Below, piece by piece: positions 20,054 to 30,200 of a stretch of 64,000 bases of DNA (position 1 is its first letter; each line of letters opens with the position of its first letter). Source of the DNA: Cryptosporidium bovis (lineage: Eukaryota; Apicomplexa; Conoidasida; Eucoccidiorida; Cryptosporidiidae); contig VHIT02000024.1 in the NCBI GenBank assembly GCA_009768925.2, positions 186,001 through 250,000 of the forward strand, in the 5' to 3' direction. Under the pieces are notes generated by a model. That model was not told the origin of the DNA. It saw only the letters and a program-made list of their open reading frames with translations, and made no database searches. The translations under genes and the position numbers were made by a program.

Positions 20054-23000
20054 TTATCTTCTACAAGAAGAAGCCGAAATAACCTCCGTTGATATATCTT
20101 CATCTAAATAAGGAGTCAGTGAATTATCTGAAGAGGCATTGCAACTTCCTGTACCTTTTCCGCTTTCAGAAATAATGTTTTCAATAAATCCATTTGAATT
20201 GGTATGATTTTTGGATATTAGAGGATGTAAAGCATTCATAATTGAAGAATATATTGTCGGATTGTGAGACTCTTCCTGACTTAGAAGCTGTTTAATACGT
20301 CTTCTTTCTTTAGGTTGTAAAAAACAAGCTGGACAGTTTTCTGCTATTACAGGTAAATTCGATTTAATAGCAAAGTTTGCCAAATCTTTTTCTCTACAAT
20401 ATATCATAGGTCTTATGACTCTAATATTGTATTCACTTACAGTGTAGTTTGCCTTCATTGTGTTCAGTTTCCCATTGTTCAACAATGACAATAAAAAGCT
20501 TTCACATATATCGTCCAAGTGTTGTCCTAAAGCTAAAACATTATAACCATTTTCCTTCATACACGAGTAAAGCAATCCTCTCTTCATTCTCGCACAAAAT
20601 GCACAATAAGATATCTTTTTCTGTCTTTGTTTAACCTCTGAAGCTATATCAACAATGGGATAAGAAATAAAGTGATATTTTACACCAATCATTTCCATAT
20701 AGGGGATTAACTTTGAAGCATCCATTTCACTAGTCTGTGGATCTATTGTAGCAGCTGATATATTAAATTTAACAGGAGCTACTTTTTTTAAAAATAATAG
20801 TGTATTCAACATTGTTAATGAATCTTTTCCACCGGAAACTGCCACTAGAATGTTATCTCCATCTTTAATCATATCGAATTTTTTAATTGCCATACCTACA
20901 TATTTCCTAATATTACCAAAATCACTTGGTTTTGGCAATAACTTGCTTTTTTCTTGAATTTCAACTGTCTTTGGGCAAACATAAGCAGTTGAAGACATTC
21001 CAATGAATTTTGATTCGCTGTCTAACTTTTCAATATTAATGTTACCATCTAAACTATTACCGTTATTTTTAATGTATTGCTTATTGTTTCTAATTGAAAA
21101 GACGACGTTCTGAGCACACTTTGGAGTCACAAACCAAAGGAGATTTGACTCAGATAACAGCTCAAAGTCACTTAAATTGCAGATATCCATATTGTTTATG
21201 GAACTGGTAAAATGTTGATTGCTTTTATATATTACAGAATCCAAAAAACCAAGATCCAAATCTGGGTTTGAATTCGAACAGAAACTGTTATCTTTGCTAA
21301 TTTTGCTGTGATTCTCGTATATTTGATTATTTAGAATTATGTTTTCTATATTTAATAGTATTTCATTTGCTATTTCAAATATTTTGTCGAAATTAATTTC
21401 TATTTCATCACATTCACCTGTTAAACTTCTCTCTTCGTTATACTTGTATTTGTCCATTTGATAGTTGTTCACTGAATCGGTTAGCCATTTTCTATGTATT
21501 TTCTCTAAAGACTTCCATTCTGACTTGTGTCTCCATGTTCCAAGTGATTCTTCAAATATATACAAGGGAAGAAACTTCCAACCGTGTTCAGCTATCCACA
21601 TTATTGCCTTTGCGACATATTCAATAGTTTTAAAATCTGAAGACCAATGAAGTGATACTCTTGAAAATCCAGGTCTTATAGATTCTATTCCTCTTATAAC
21701 CAAGTCATTGTAAAGTTCTTTAGTGGTAGAACCATCATACCCTAAAAGTCTTTGTGAATAAGGGCCCGCACAGGAGCACCCTCCTCTAGACTGAATTCCG
21801 AAAAGGTCATTCAATAACGAACAAACAAAATTGTAATGTAAATAATAATTTCCTATTTTATCATTATTATTGCCCAAAAATACCTTTATTGGGAATTTCT
21901 CCCCTGAAAAATTAAGAACTAAACTTCCATTATTCATACTATTAAATGGCCTTATCAGAAATGACACAATTGGGAGACTTTCCAAATAAATATTTCCTAT
22001 GTTGTTAAAATTTACATTGTTGTTATAACCGTCATTGTGATTCTCGCTCATTAAGAGTTCATTATAGCCCAATATCTCTATTTTTTTACCAAGAGTGTTT
22101 TTATTGTAATTCTCCAGCCTATTAATCAGACTTTCAAACAACAATCTTTCTTTTAATCTTTTTATTTCCTGTGGTAAATTTAATTCAAATTTCATCATCA
22201 TGCCAAGGCGGGAAATACCCAAAATGTCAATAGTACCTGATTCTTCCCTTTCCTCCTTATTAAGTAAGTACTCATGATCATCTAATGACACAAAAAATAC
22301 ACTATTACCTCCAGGGTCTGAGGGACTCTCGGACAAAAGCAGATCTCTTTTAATCACTAAAACGCCTGGGGTAGATGGACCTCCAATGAACTTGTGTGGG
22401 GAAAACACTCCTGCATCAATGCTTCCTTTAATGTTAAGGGGCGGTGACATGTTTGGGCGGGAATGAGGTGCAGTAGCAGCAAAGTCAACAATTGAAAATC
22501 CATTATATTCATGAATTATTGACGATATTTTGTTGTAGTCATTAAGTCTCCCGGTAATATTAGACCCAGCAGATACTAAAACTATAGGAATTACTTTTGT
22601 ATTTTTTTTATCTGTTGATTTTCCCTCTTTAGGTTCACCAATGATGATGTTAGAATTGTTGTTAGAAGTTACTTGTTTCACTCTTTCTGAGAGATAACAA
22701 TGATCAACTTCCCCTCTATAGTTTAGCTTTATAAATTCGAATTTGAATCTAATGGAATAATTGTAACCAAATTTTGAGTACGAAGAGTTTCTTTTAGTGT
22801 AATTTACAAATGGAAGAAAAAGTGAATGGTGTGAAGAGGGGTCAATTAGGAATATTATTTCATAGAACAAAATTGAGTTTTCGTTTTTGGTTTCTTCTTC
22901 ATTTAAAATGGAGTCCGTTTTTTTCGTGCTTCTATCGTTGGTTTGGTCTTTATTTCTGTGCAATTTATTGAAATGTCTTCTAAAAGCAGCTTCAGTGTTG

Positions 23001-23539
23001 TATTGGGTGTTGCATTTAACGCATTTATAAGATTTCCATCTGTCCTGAATAACATTTATTGAAATACTGTCGCAAGATTCGTTTATCGGAGTATTATTTT
23101 TTTCATTTGTAGCAAAATTGCTTATATTTCTTTCAAATCTTTTCAATATGCTTATCCAATTTGAAGCCTCCATTATCCTTAAAAACTTGGTTACCCCACC
23201 ACTTGAACCACATCCCGTGAATATTATAGCATCTTCTGGATTTCCTCCAACAAAGTCTCTAACTTTTTCTCTAGCCTCATGGGTAAACCATGTACTTTGC
23301 CTTGCATTATTTGAAGCAATACTATGTGTGTTTCCGTAGTAAGGCATTACATTCTTCATTAGTGACTCTTCAATAAACTTTAAACACCTCCCAGAGGCAG
23401 TCCAATCCAAATATACCACTGGCCTATCTCCAAAAGGTGTTTTTATTTTTTTTGAACTACCTACAATATTTTTTCTTACGAAATCACAAAACCTTTCAAA
23501 TTCTTCATTTTTATCTTTAACTTCTTTAAATATACTCAT
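20054..23539 (-). CDS. Class V aminotransferase / C2H2 / TtcA-like PP-loop fusion
   Basis: This 1161-residue single-frame protein fuses two sulfur enzymes. Residues about 1-700 are a PLP class V aminotransferase of the cysteine-desulfurase type: YLDWTASGRC near 44, FTGCGSSGG, VDFAATAPHSRP, the PLP lysine in SPHKFIGGPSTPG (Lys383), and RGGCSCAGPYS, which carries a candidate catalytic cysteine. A C2H2 zinc finger is inserted at 173-194 (C173, C176, H189, H194). Residues about 885-1110 are a TtcA-like PP-loop ATPase: SGGKDS (902-907), CAFC (C979, C982), GQHLDD, and CPAC (C1069, C1072) followed by QPKERRRIKQLL. TtcA enzymes thiolate tRNA cytidine 32. The fusion suggests a desulfurase that feeds sulfur directly to a tRNA thiolase. 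The TTG codon at 23542 is not a start; the ATG is at 23539. Confidence 0.85.
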   Translation of the reverse strand: MSIFKEVKDKNEEFERFCDFVRKNIVGSSKKIKTPFGDRPVVYLDWTASGRCLKFIEESLMKNVMPYYGNTHSIASNNARQSTWFTHEAREKVRDFVGGNPEDAIIFTGCGSSGGVTKFLRIMEASNWISILKRFERNISNFATNEKNNTPINESCDSISINVIQDRWKSYKCVKCNTQYNTEAAFRRHFNKLHRNKDQTNDRSTKKTDSILNEEETKNENSILFYEIIFLIDPSSHHSLFLPFVNYTKRNSSYSKFGYNYSIRFKFEFIKLNYRGEVDHCYLSERVKQVTSNNNSNIIIGEPKEGKSTDKKNTKVIPIVLVSAGSNITGRLNDYNKISSIIHEYNGFSIVDFAATAPHSRPNMSPPLNIKGSIDAGVFSPHKFIGGPSTPGVLVIKRDLLLSESPSDPGGNSVFFVSLDDHEYLLNKEEREESGTIDILGISRLGMMMKFELNLPQEIKRLKERLLFESLINRLENYNKNTLGKKIEILGYNELLMSENHNDGYNNNVNFNNIGNIYLESLPIVSFLIRPFNSMNNGSLVLNFSGEKFPIKVFLGNNNDKIGNYYLHYNFVCSLLNDLFGIQSRGGCSCAGPYSQRLLGYDGSTTKELYNDLVIRGIESIRPGFSRVSLHWSSDFKTIEYVAKAIMWIAEHGWKFLPLYIFEESLGTWRHKSEWKSLEKIHRKWLTDSVNNYQMDKYKYNEERSLTGECDEIEINFDKIFEIANEILLNIENIILNNQIYENHSKISKDNSFCSNSNPDLDLGFLDSVIYKSNQHFTSSINNMDICNLSDFELLSESNLLWFVTPKCAQNVVFSIRNNKQYIKNNGNSLDGNINIEKLDSESKFIGMSSTAYVCPKTVEIQEKSKLLPKPSDFGNIRKYVGMAIKKFDMIKDGDNILVAVSGGKDSLTMLNTLLFLKKVAPVKFNISAATIDPQTSEMDASKLIPYMEMIGVKYHFISYPIVDIASEVKQRQKKISYCAFCARMKRGLLYSCMKENGYNVLALGQHLDDICESFLLSLLNNGKLNTMKANYTVSEYNIRVIRPMIYCREKDLANFAIKSNLPVIAENCPACFLQPKERRRIKQLLSQEESHNPTIYSSIMNALHPLISKNHTNSNGFIENIISESGKGTGSCNASSDNSLTPYLDEDISTEVISASSCRR

Positions 23540-23733
23540 CAAGATTTAATTAGTGTTAACTCCATTCAGTGCCTTGTAATTATACTCAATATTTCTATTT
23601 TCTCCTTTTTCTATGTCTATTTATCTTTGACCTTTCAAGATGCATTTAATAGTCCTTTTTTCTACATATTATCGTTATTTTATGCGGGTACTCATTGCTT
23701 ATTTTCTAATATATCGAATAATACCATCATTTC

Positions 23734-23740
23734 TTGGCGC
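23734..23740. promoter_or_regulatory. E2F-like half-site TTGGCGC
   Basis: TTGGCGC lies about 195 bp upstream of the desulfurase/TtcA fusion ATG and 400 bp upstream of the NASP-like gene. It is a half-match only. Confidence 0.3.
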
Positions 23741-23769
23741 TGAATTGGCCACTAATAGAATGTTTAAGG

Positions 23770-23774
<5 letters not shown>

Positions 23775-23800
<26 letters not shown>
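23775..23800. repeat. (TA)13 microsatellite
   Basis: Thirteen uninterrupted TA units lie in the divergent promoter. Its length is expected to vary between isolates. Confidence 0.9.
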
Positions 23801-24141
23801 AACGTATATATTTGTTATTTGTGTTTTTGTGTTAATATTTCAAATCAAGTAATATTAACTTGTATAAAAGCATATAGTCGACTTCCTTAACAATAATTTA
23901 TGTGTACATTAGTTTCCTTTTAGACTGCAAGAATATAGTTATTATCATACGTTTAATTATTTGTTTTATACCTGCATAATCAACATCAGTATTATATATT
24001 TAAATTCATAGCTTCAAAGCAAAGTAAAAAATAGAGTAATATAGCAATTGTATATAACGGAATTTGAGGTAATATATATTTACAGTGAAGTAGGTGATAA
24101 AACTTGTTTTAAGCGTTGTGTAAATATTTAGTTTAAAAGAG

Positions 24142-25620
24142 ATGAGTATTGACCTAAATATGGATAATGTTGATATAGAGAACAAGGACAATAATAGTGA
24201 AGCAACAGTAAATAGTGATAACGTTAAAATTATCAGTGAAAGAGCTGAAAATATGAGCTCAGGTGATAATTTAAATGACTGCCATGGGGAACTGAATTCC
24301 AATTATATAGAACAAGGTGACGAGTATGAGGATTATTATGAATATGGCAATGAAGTGGATGAAGACGACTTTAACGCAAGTTTGGATCCACAACTCCTAC
24401 TTGAAGAGGGCAAAAGACTTAGAAAGGAAAAAAAATACGATAATGCCGTAGTTAAACTTTACTGGGCTTTAACAAATAAAATGAATCTTCTAGGTATTAA
24501 TGAAGAAAGCGGTATTGACCCAAGACTCGCAGAGTATTACCTGGTTTATGCTGATTCTCTCTTAGAGAAGGAGGAAAATTCGAACAACTTTTTTTCAGCG
24601 GAGGGCGCTGAAGAGCAAATGGGAATTTCGAGAATTTCCGATATTTTTACCTCGTCTTCATCATCATCCTCTTCATCATCATCTTCATCATCATCATCTT
24701 CATCATCATCTTCATCATCATCTTCATCATCATCTTCATCATCATCTTCATCATCATCTGATTCAAATTCAAACCAAGTAAATCAAAATCAACTGGAATC
24801 TGTAGCCCATAGTGCCGTATATGAAGCTTTAATGGAGGCCTCAGATGAAGAAATCGCCTGGGAAAACTTCGAGGCAGCAAAGTTAGCATACATTAAACTA
24901 ATATACTTGAAAAAAAAAGGTGATTTTGATGCTTATTGTAATGGAATGGTTCCAGATTATTTGAGTGATTTATTTTCACCCGAATCATTGGAATGTGAAA
25001 AATTTGAAGAATTATTAAAAAGAGTATGTGTTTGTGAGGACAATAACGAAAGATCAAGGATATCTGAAAAAGACATTACTGATTTATCTTATGTATTTAT
25101 AAGACTTGGAGACATACTCCAACTTGCAGAGAAATATAATGAAGCCAGTATAGAATACAAAAATTCGTTATTTGTATTGGAATCATTTAATTTGCCAGAA
25201 GATACAATTGAATCTTCATTAATATGTTTAGCTCAGAGTACATTATTTGCGGGGAGAACTAAGGATTCAAGGTTATTATTTGAAAGAGCCTACGACATCG
25301 TTTACAATCATTTAAATGGTAAAAATGGTTTTGTGGCTCCAACAACACAAGAAAAAATTGATGCTTATAAATTAACATTAGAAGATCTTCAATTAACACT
25401 TGAAGATATCAACAAAAGATTATCAATTAACCCAGAAGATCAGAAACCTGTGACTTCTATACCAAAAATGGATGAAATTAAAAAGGAAAACTCGTTCTCC
25501 AAGCCGCAATTCTCCGAATCAGAACCTGTTAAGGTTATTAATGCTAATGATATCAATATTCCCACTGAAAATATTGTTGACAATAACAAAAAAAGAAGAA
25601 TTGACTTATCAAAACTATAG
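24142..25620 (+). CDS. NASP: NASP/SHNi-TPR-type histone chaperone
   Basis: This 492-residue protein has a split tetratricopeptide architecture. A first TPR lies at about 82-130 (LLEEGKRLRKEKKYDNAVVK, then a pair of helices). A low-complexity insert with 36 serines follows at 171-206. Further TPRs run to about 425: AWENFEAAKLAYIKLIYLKK near 234, then YNEASIEYKNSLFVLES near 332, then SLICLAQSTLFAGRTKDSRL near 360. The interrupted second TPR with an acidic or Ser-rich insert and the conserved EASIEYKNSL / LAQSTLFAGR helices are typical of NASP (yeast Hif1, fission yeast Sim3), a nuclear chaperone for histones H3-H4. The end, KKRRIDLSKL, looks like a nuclear localisation signal. It is intronless. 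The assignment is likely. Confidence 0.78.
   Translation: MSIDLNMDNVDIENKDNNSEATVNSDNVKIISERAENMSSGDNLNDCHGELNSNYIEQGDEYEDYYEYGNEVDEDDFNASLDPQLLLEEGKRLRKEKKYDNAVVKLYWALTNKMNLLGINEESGIDPRLAEYYLVYADSLLEKEENSNNFFSAEGAEEQMGISRISDIFTSSSSSSSSSSSSSSSSSSSSSSSSSSSSSSSSSSSSDSNSNQVNQNQLESVAHSAVYEALMEASDEEIAWENFEAAKLAYIKLIYLKKKGDFDAYCNGMVPDYLSDLFSPESLECEKFEELLKRVCVCEDNNERSRISEKDITDLSYVFIRLGDILQLAEKYNEASIEYKNSLFVLESFNLPEDTIESSLICLAQSTLFAGRTKDSRLLFERAYDIVYNHLNGKNGFVAPTTQEKIDAYKLTLEDLQLTLEDINKRLSINPEDQKPVTSIPKMDEIKKENSFSKPQFSESEPVKVINANDINIPTENIVDNNKKRRIDLSKL
24652..24759 (+). repeat. Poly-serine coding microsatellite (12-nt period)
   Basis: Thirty-six consecutive TCN codons (mainly repeated TCTTCATCATCA) encode serines 171-206 of the NASP-like protein. 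The tract is in the expected position for the acidic or Ser-rich insert of the family and should be length-polymorphic. Confidence 0.9.
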
Positions 25621-25917
25621 TGAAAATGATGTTGTTATTCTTAATTTGTGTATATTGATACCTAGTGAGTTATTTTTTTATTTTCATCTTACCACATATA
25701 ATCTTATATTGCTTTTATTAAGTGAATTATTTGTCAGAACAAAGAGAAGTAAATTTGAGAATGTTATTTTTGTGGGAGTCTGGGTTTCATCCTTAAATTA
25801 CTTCTTTCTTAGAAATTAATTGTTGAACTAGTGTTGTTTCTAGAGAACTAAAACAATCTGCAGTGTGAAAAAAAATAAATTAATATGTATTTTACTATAA
25901 TTATTTTAGAATTTATT

Positions 25918-26487
25918 CTAAATATTACTAAGGAGTGAAACTATTGATTTTTTGAATTTAATAGTTTCATCGTTGGTTAAACCATATTTGTTTATTTCCT
26001 TAATGTTTGAATAAAGTGAGTATTTAATGTTTTTAAGGAAATAAATAGTAACATCATTATTGTGAAGATAGTTAAACTTATTTATATGACTATCTTCATT
26101 ATTGTAACTCTCCATTTCAGTTTTACCGAACAAATTCTTATTATCGATAAGGTTGTCAATTTGTTCATGTTCATAATTGGTTACTGAGGAACTGTTTAGT
26201 ACTGACACTCTTTCAATAAGAGTATTCATATTCTAAATAATAATATAATATCAAACGGATGTTAATATTGTAATGAGAATATCCAAGATACTGAATTAAA
26301 AAAGAAAAATAAAACTTACCAAAAATAAGTTATCTATTTTCTCAAATGTGCTGTTCAATACTCTTTCAAATATACTGTAACTTCTAATATGATGAGTATT
26401 ACTGTTCCTATGAAATTTTTGCAAAATTTTTATGTACTCGGGAGGCCTGTAGATACTGTAAATACCATTTTCATCACCATAGTACAT
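25918..26487 (-). CDS. Unknown protein, two exons
   Basis: The exons are 26320-26487 and 25918-26232, separated by an 87-base intron (GTAAGT at the start, ATTATTTAG at the end). Both junctions are phase 0 and the sum is 483 bases, giving 160 residues. The first exon encodes MYYGDENGIYSIYRPPEYIK and a mixed-charge helix; the second is Asn-rich with a hydrophobic, helix-forming C-terminus (KSIVSLLSNI). There is no signal peptide or membrane span. I do not recognise the family. The clean splice junctions and the ATG at the head of exon 1 support a real gene. Confidence 0.7.
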
Positions 26488-27223
26488 TCTTTACTTTTAA
26501 TTAACTTGTAAGCTATATTATGAAGTAACTTAAACTGAAATGCGACAAATTGCGATTTAATTTACGATATTTAAACAAATATATTAAATAAATAATGTAT
26601 ACGATTAAAGGCCAAAATAGTTAGCTCCTATCACTTCGTGCCTTCGGAAAAACAGTTAAAATATCAAATAATTAACTATTCAAAAGGTTTACATAAAACA
26701 ATGTTAAATTATAAATTTATTTCAAGTAGATGACATAAAATTATTATTTTTCACAATTTTTTAATTTTTTCCTTTCAATGTTAATATTGTAGCAGACACA
26801 TTATGCATGTGCATCCAGAATTTAGCATACTGTGGAGAACTAAACAAAAATCATTTCATGTTGAATAATATAAGAAAACCCATGGATGTATTAATAATGA
26901 AAATTATGTTCACAAACGCCTAAATACCTCTAATATACAAACAAACTCATACTATATATCTAAAAAAATAAAACAGAGAACAAAAAGTAATAACAAAGCT
27001 GAATTTTGTTAAGTATAGAAATATAGCATTTTACACGTGTGAGATAATAGAGGTGCATGCATTTGGCGCCCGCGGTACAGATTTGTCCTAGTACTTTAAG
27101 ACTAGAATAAAATATGAGGGGTGAAGAGGAGATAAAAATAAAGGCAATAAAGAAGTATATTAATAAATAATATGCAATACAAATACTGATAGCCAAGGAA
27201 GAATGTTTAATTGACTGTATTAT
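26488..27223. other. Divergent promoter region
   Basis: This 736 bp region separates the two-exon unknown gene and VPS39. It contains a composite AP2-like/E2F-like site at 27054-27070, the only GC-rich patch here. No gene is supported. Confidence 0.5.
27054..27070. promoter_or_regulatory. Adjacent TGCATGCA and TTTGGCGCC motifs
   Basis: A palindromic TGCATGCA (27054-27061), like sites bound by apicomplexan AP2 factors, abuts an E2F-like TTTGGCGCC (27062-27070) about 155 bp upstream of the VPS39-type gene. The arrangement suggests combined control. Binding is not demonstrated. Confidence 0.5.
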
Positions 27224-30200
27224 ATGAGGAGATTTGATGTTATACCGATAACTTCAGAGTTTAGTGAAAACTCAAATGTGAGAATAACAACACTGTGTTG
27301 CGTCCCACTGTTAGGTTACATATATGCAGGAACAAATTTGGGCGATATTATATTATACAAGTATAATGATCTGGAAAAATTGAATGCGGAAGGCAGTGAA
27401 TACTTTTACACGAATATAGATAGGGAGAAAATAAAAAGCAGCGAAAGCGCAGTTAAAGTTCGAAATATATCTCAAAAATGCAAAAAAATAGATAAAATAT
27501 TTCCGATAATAAGTTATGATACGACAATAGGTGACGATTTGAAAAGTAAAGTACATATAGGTGGGATAATAATGTGTTTATGTGACAGTAATCTTCTTTA
27601 TATTGATATTGGACTTAACGGAAGTATAACACTTCTAAATAAGGGTGTAACCTCAGTTTCAGTATGGAAGGATAGTTACAATATAAATGGATTTCAGACA
27701 AAATTTTGTGTGTCAACGAAAAAGAAGATAATATTTTATAATACTTGCATTTTGGGAGACTTTATCGATATAGATAAATTGTTAGAGGAACAAGAGATGG
27801 GTTATAACAGTAAATTAGTCAATAATTTGGGTCCGGGGTCAAGTTTTAATAAAAACAGTAAAATAGGAATTGATAAGAATATATTGAATACAAATAAAGA
27901 ATTTCAAGAAGAGGCACAAATTTCAAATTACTCTTGGTTTGGGTTTTCAGTTAAACAAAAAACACAAAATGACGTGGACTATTCAAATACAAAAAGTGGT
28001 AATTTAAATAAGATAGACGATCATATGAAGAGCATTGAATTCGTCAAAGTAGAGGAGCTGCCTATACCTAGTAGATTGGCTTCTTTTTCAGAGAATATAT
28101 CAAATATAGAATGGTGTGATAATTGGATATGTTTTGTACTAGGTAATACCTATTTTATTATGGATATAGATGACCAGAAAATAAGTGAGATACTGAGTAT
28201 AGATCAGATAGATGATAAATTTAGACACCAAATCATAATATTACCGGAAAAAGAGTTTATGTTAACTTGCCAAGATAATCTGGGAGTTTTTTTTAATTTT
28301 AATACACTAGAACCTTGTCCAAAGTCAATGATACAGTGGCCATCAGAAAGTTTAACAGGAGTGGTTTTCTCACAGCCGTATCTTTTGGGAAGTACCAAAA
28401 GTGGTATTATTCAGATATACTCTCTTAACTCGAATATCGAAGAGCCAAATATCAAGAATCAGAAGGATTATGTTGAAACTGGTTTTTATCCTAATTCACA
28501 AGGCAGTAATACTAGAAAAAACTCAGTAGGCGGTGGTAATCAGTACTCTGTTCAAACACTTCAGTTGGATGATGAAATAACATGTGTATCCACAGGTTGT
28601 ACTTGTGAAGGGTTATTATTAGCTTCCTCCACAAAAACTGTTCCATTAGGCCCCGTAATATTGGTAGCTACACTAAGCAAAATATATTTATTAGTTCCAA
28701 TTCCAATAGAAGAATCAATATTTGAGCTGGTAAATAGAAATCAAAGAAAACAAGCATTAAATTTAATTATTACGTATTGCAACAACAATAGTCTTTTGTA
28801 TAACAGTTTATTATTTAAAACACATTGTTTAATCGGTTGGTTTGAATTTAAAAATCTAAATTTTCAAAGTGCGTTTAATTATTTTAAAGAAGCTCACATA
28901 GATCCAAGAGTAATTCTGATTCTATTTTGGAGAGGGCTTATTCCTGTAGACGATATTTTTGAGAACAGTGATATCCAGAAATACGAAGATATATATGACT
29001 ATGCCTCTTTACCTTGGAGCGACATCAAGGGCACAGGCATTTCTGAAGACTTAACACCAGATTTGAAGTATCACGAGTCTATATTAAGATCCATTCTTAG
29101 ATTGGGCAAAAATAAAAGACTTCCAGATAACATTACTCAATTTGTTCAAAAAATACTGTGTAATAAGGCAGAGTATAATAATTATGGCAATTTTGTGGTT
29201 GATTTTGATGGTGATGTAGATAAAATCGACGAGTATGTATACTCCGCAAATGATAATCTTAAATTATTCATTCTTAGTGAGAGAAATAGATATCCTAACG
29301 CAAATAGTGACAAAAATAAAGATGCCGGTTCAAACTATTCTATAGGTAAAATAATGGATACTGTCTATATGAGACTAATTATTAACGAATGCAATAATTG
29401 CATTGATTCTCACTATTATGACGGTATTGTTCACAATAACAACACCCTTTTTTCATTATTAGATATTGGTAATGACACCAATAGAGGCACTGAAAATCTT
29501 ATTTTGACTGAATTTGACTTAAATAAATATGAAGACTTTCTCATTTCTAATGGAAGGTATGATATATTGGCAATATTACTGTCGCGAAAATCAATGTACC
29601 TGAAGTCTTTAGAAATATTAGAAGATTTAATTAACTCAACAGAAAGTGGTGATCACAATGTTGAAAATGTACTTGATGAATTCACAAAAGAAAATTCTAA
29701 ATACATTAACATTTACATTATAATATACAAGATATTGTTTCATATGTGTTATAGTGATAACACACCAATGCATGTTCAAGCTAACTTACTTAAAAGGTAT
29801 TCAAGATATATATTAGATAAACAAGAAATAACCAATATTGAAGACTTATTTACCGTAAAACCGATTGAAAAATATCCCCTTACTATAGACGAAGTGCTTA
29901 ATTTATTTAACTATTTTGGAGATAAACTTTCGAGTAAACTCACAAAGTCTTATTTGGAGAAAATTATATCTAGACAAGATAACATTGAAATCAGACATAA
30001 AATTAATCTAATTGAAATATACATCAATGATATATATAATTTAGAGTCAAATTTTAATTATGAAATTGGAAGTAGTATTAAAGAATGTTCTGCTCTAGAT
30101 TTTGGTGACGAAATACTTAGTTCAAGCTACTACCTTCTTTTTACTGATAAATACAAGCCCTCAAAATTATTATTAATTCTTGAAGAGATAGATTGTTTTG

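Larger units (their letters stand above)
23540..24141. other. Divergent promoter region
   Basis: This 602 bp region separates the desulfurase/TtcA fusion and the NASP-like gene. It contains a TTGGCGC half-site (23734-23740) and a (TA)13 microsatellite (23775-23800). No gene is seen. Confidence 0.5.

Noticed and set aside
20054-23542. Start of the desulfurase/TtcA gene at 23542
   Set aside because: That codon is TTG; the ATG is one codon inside, at 23539.
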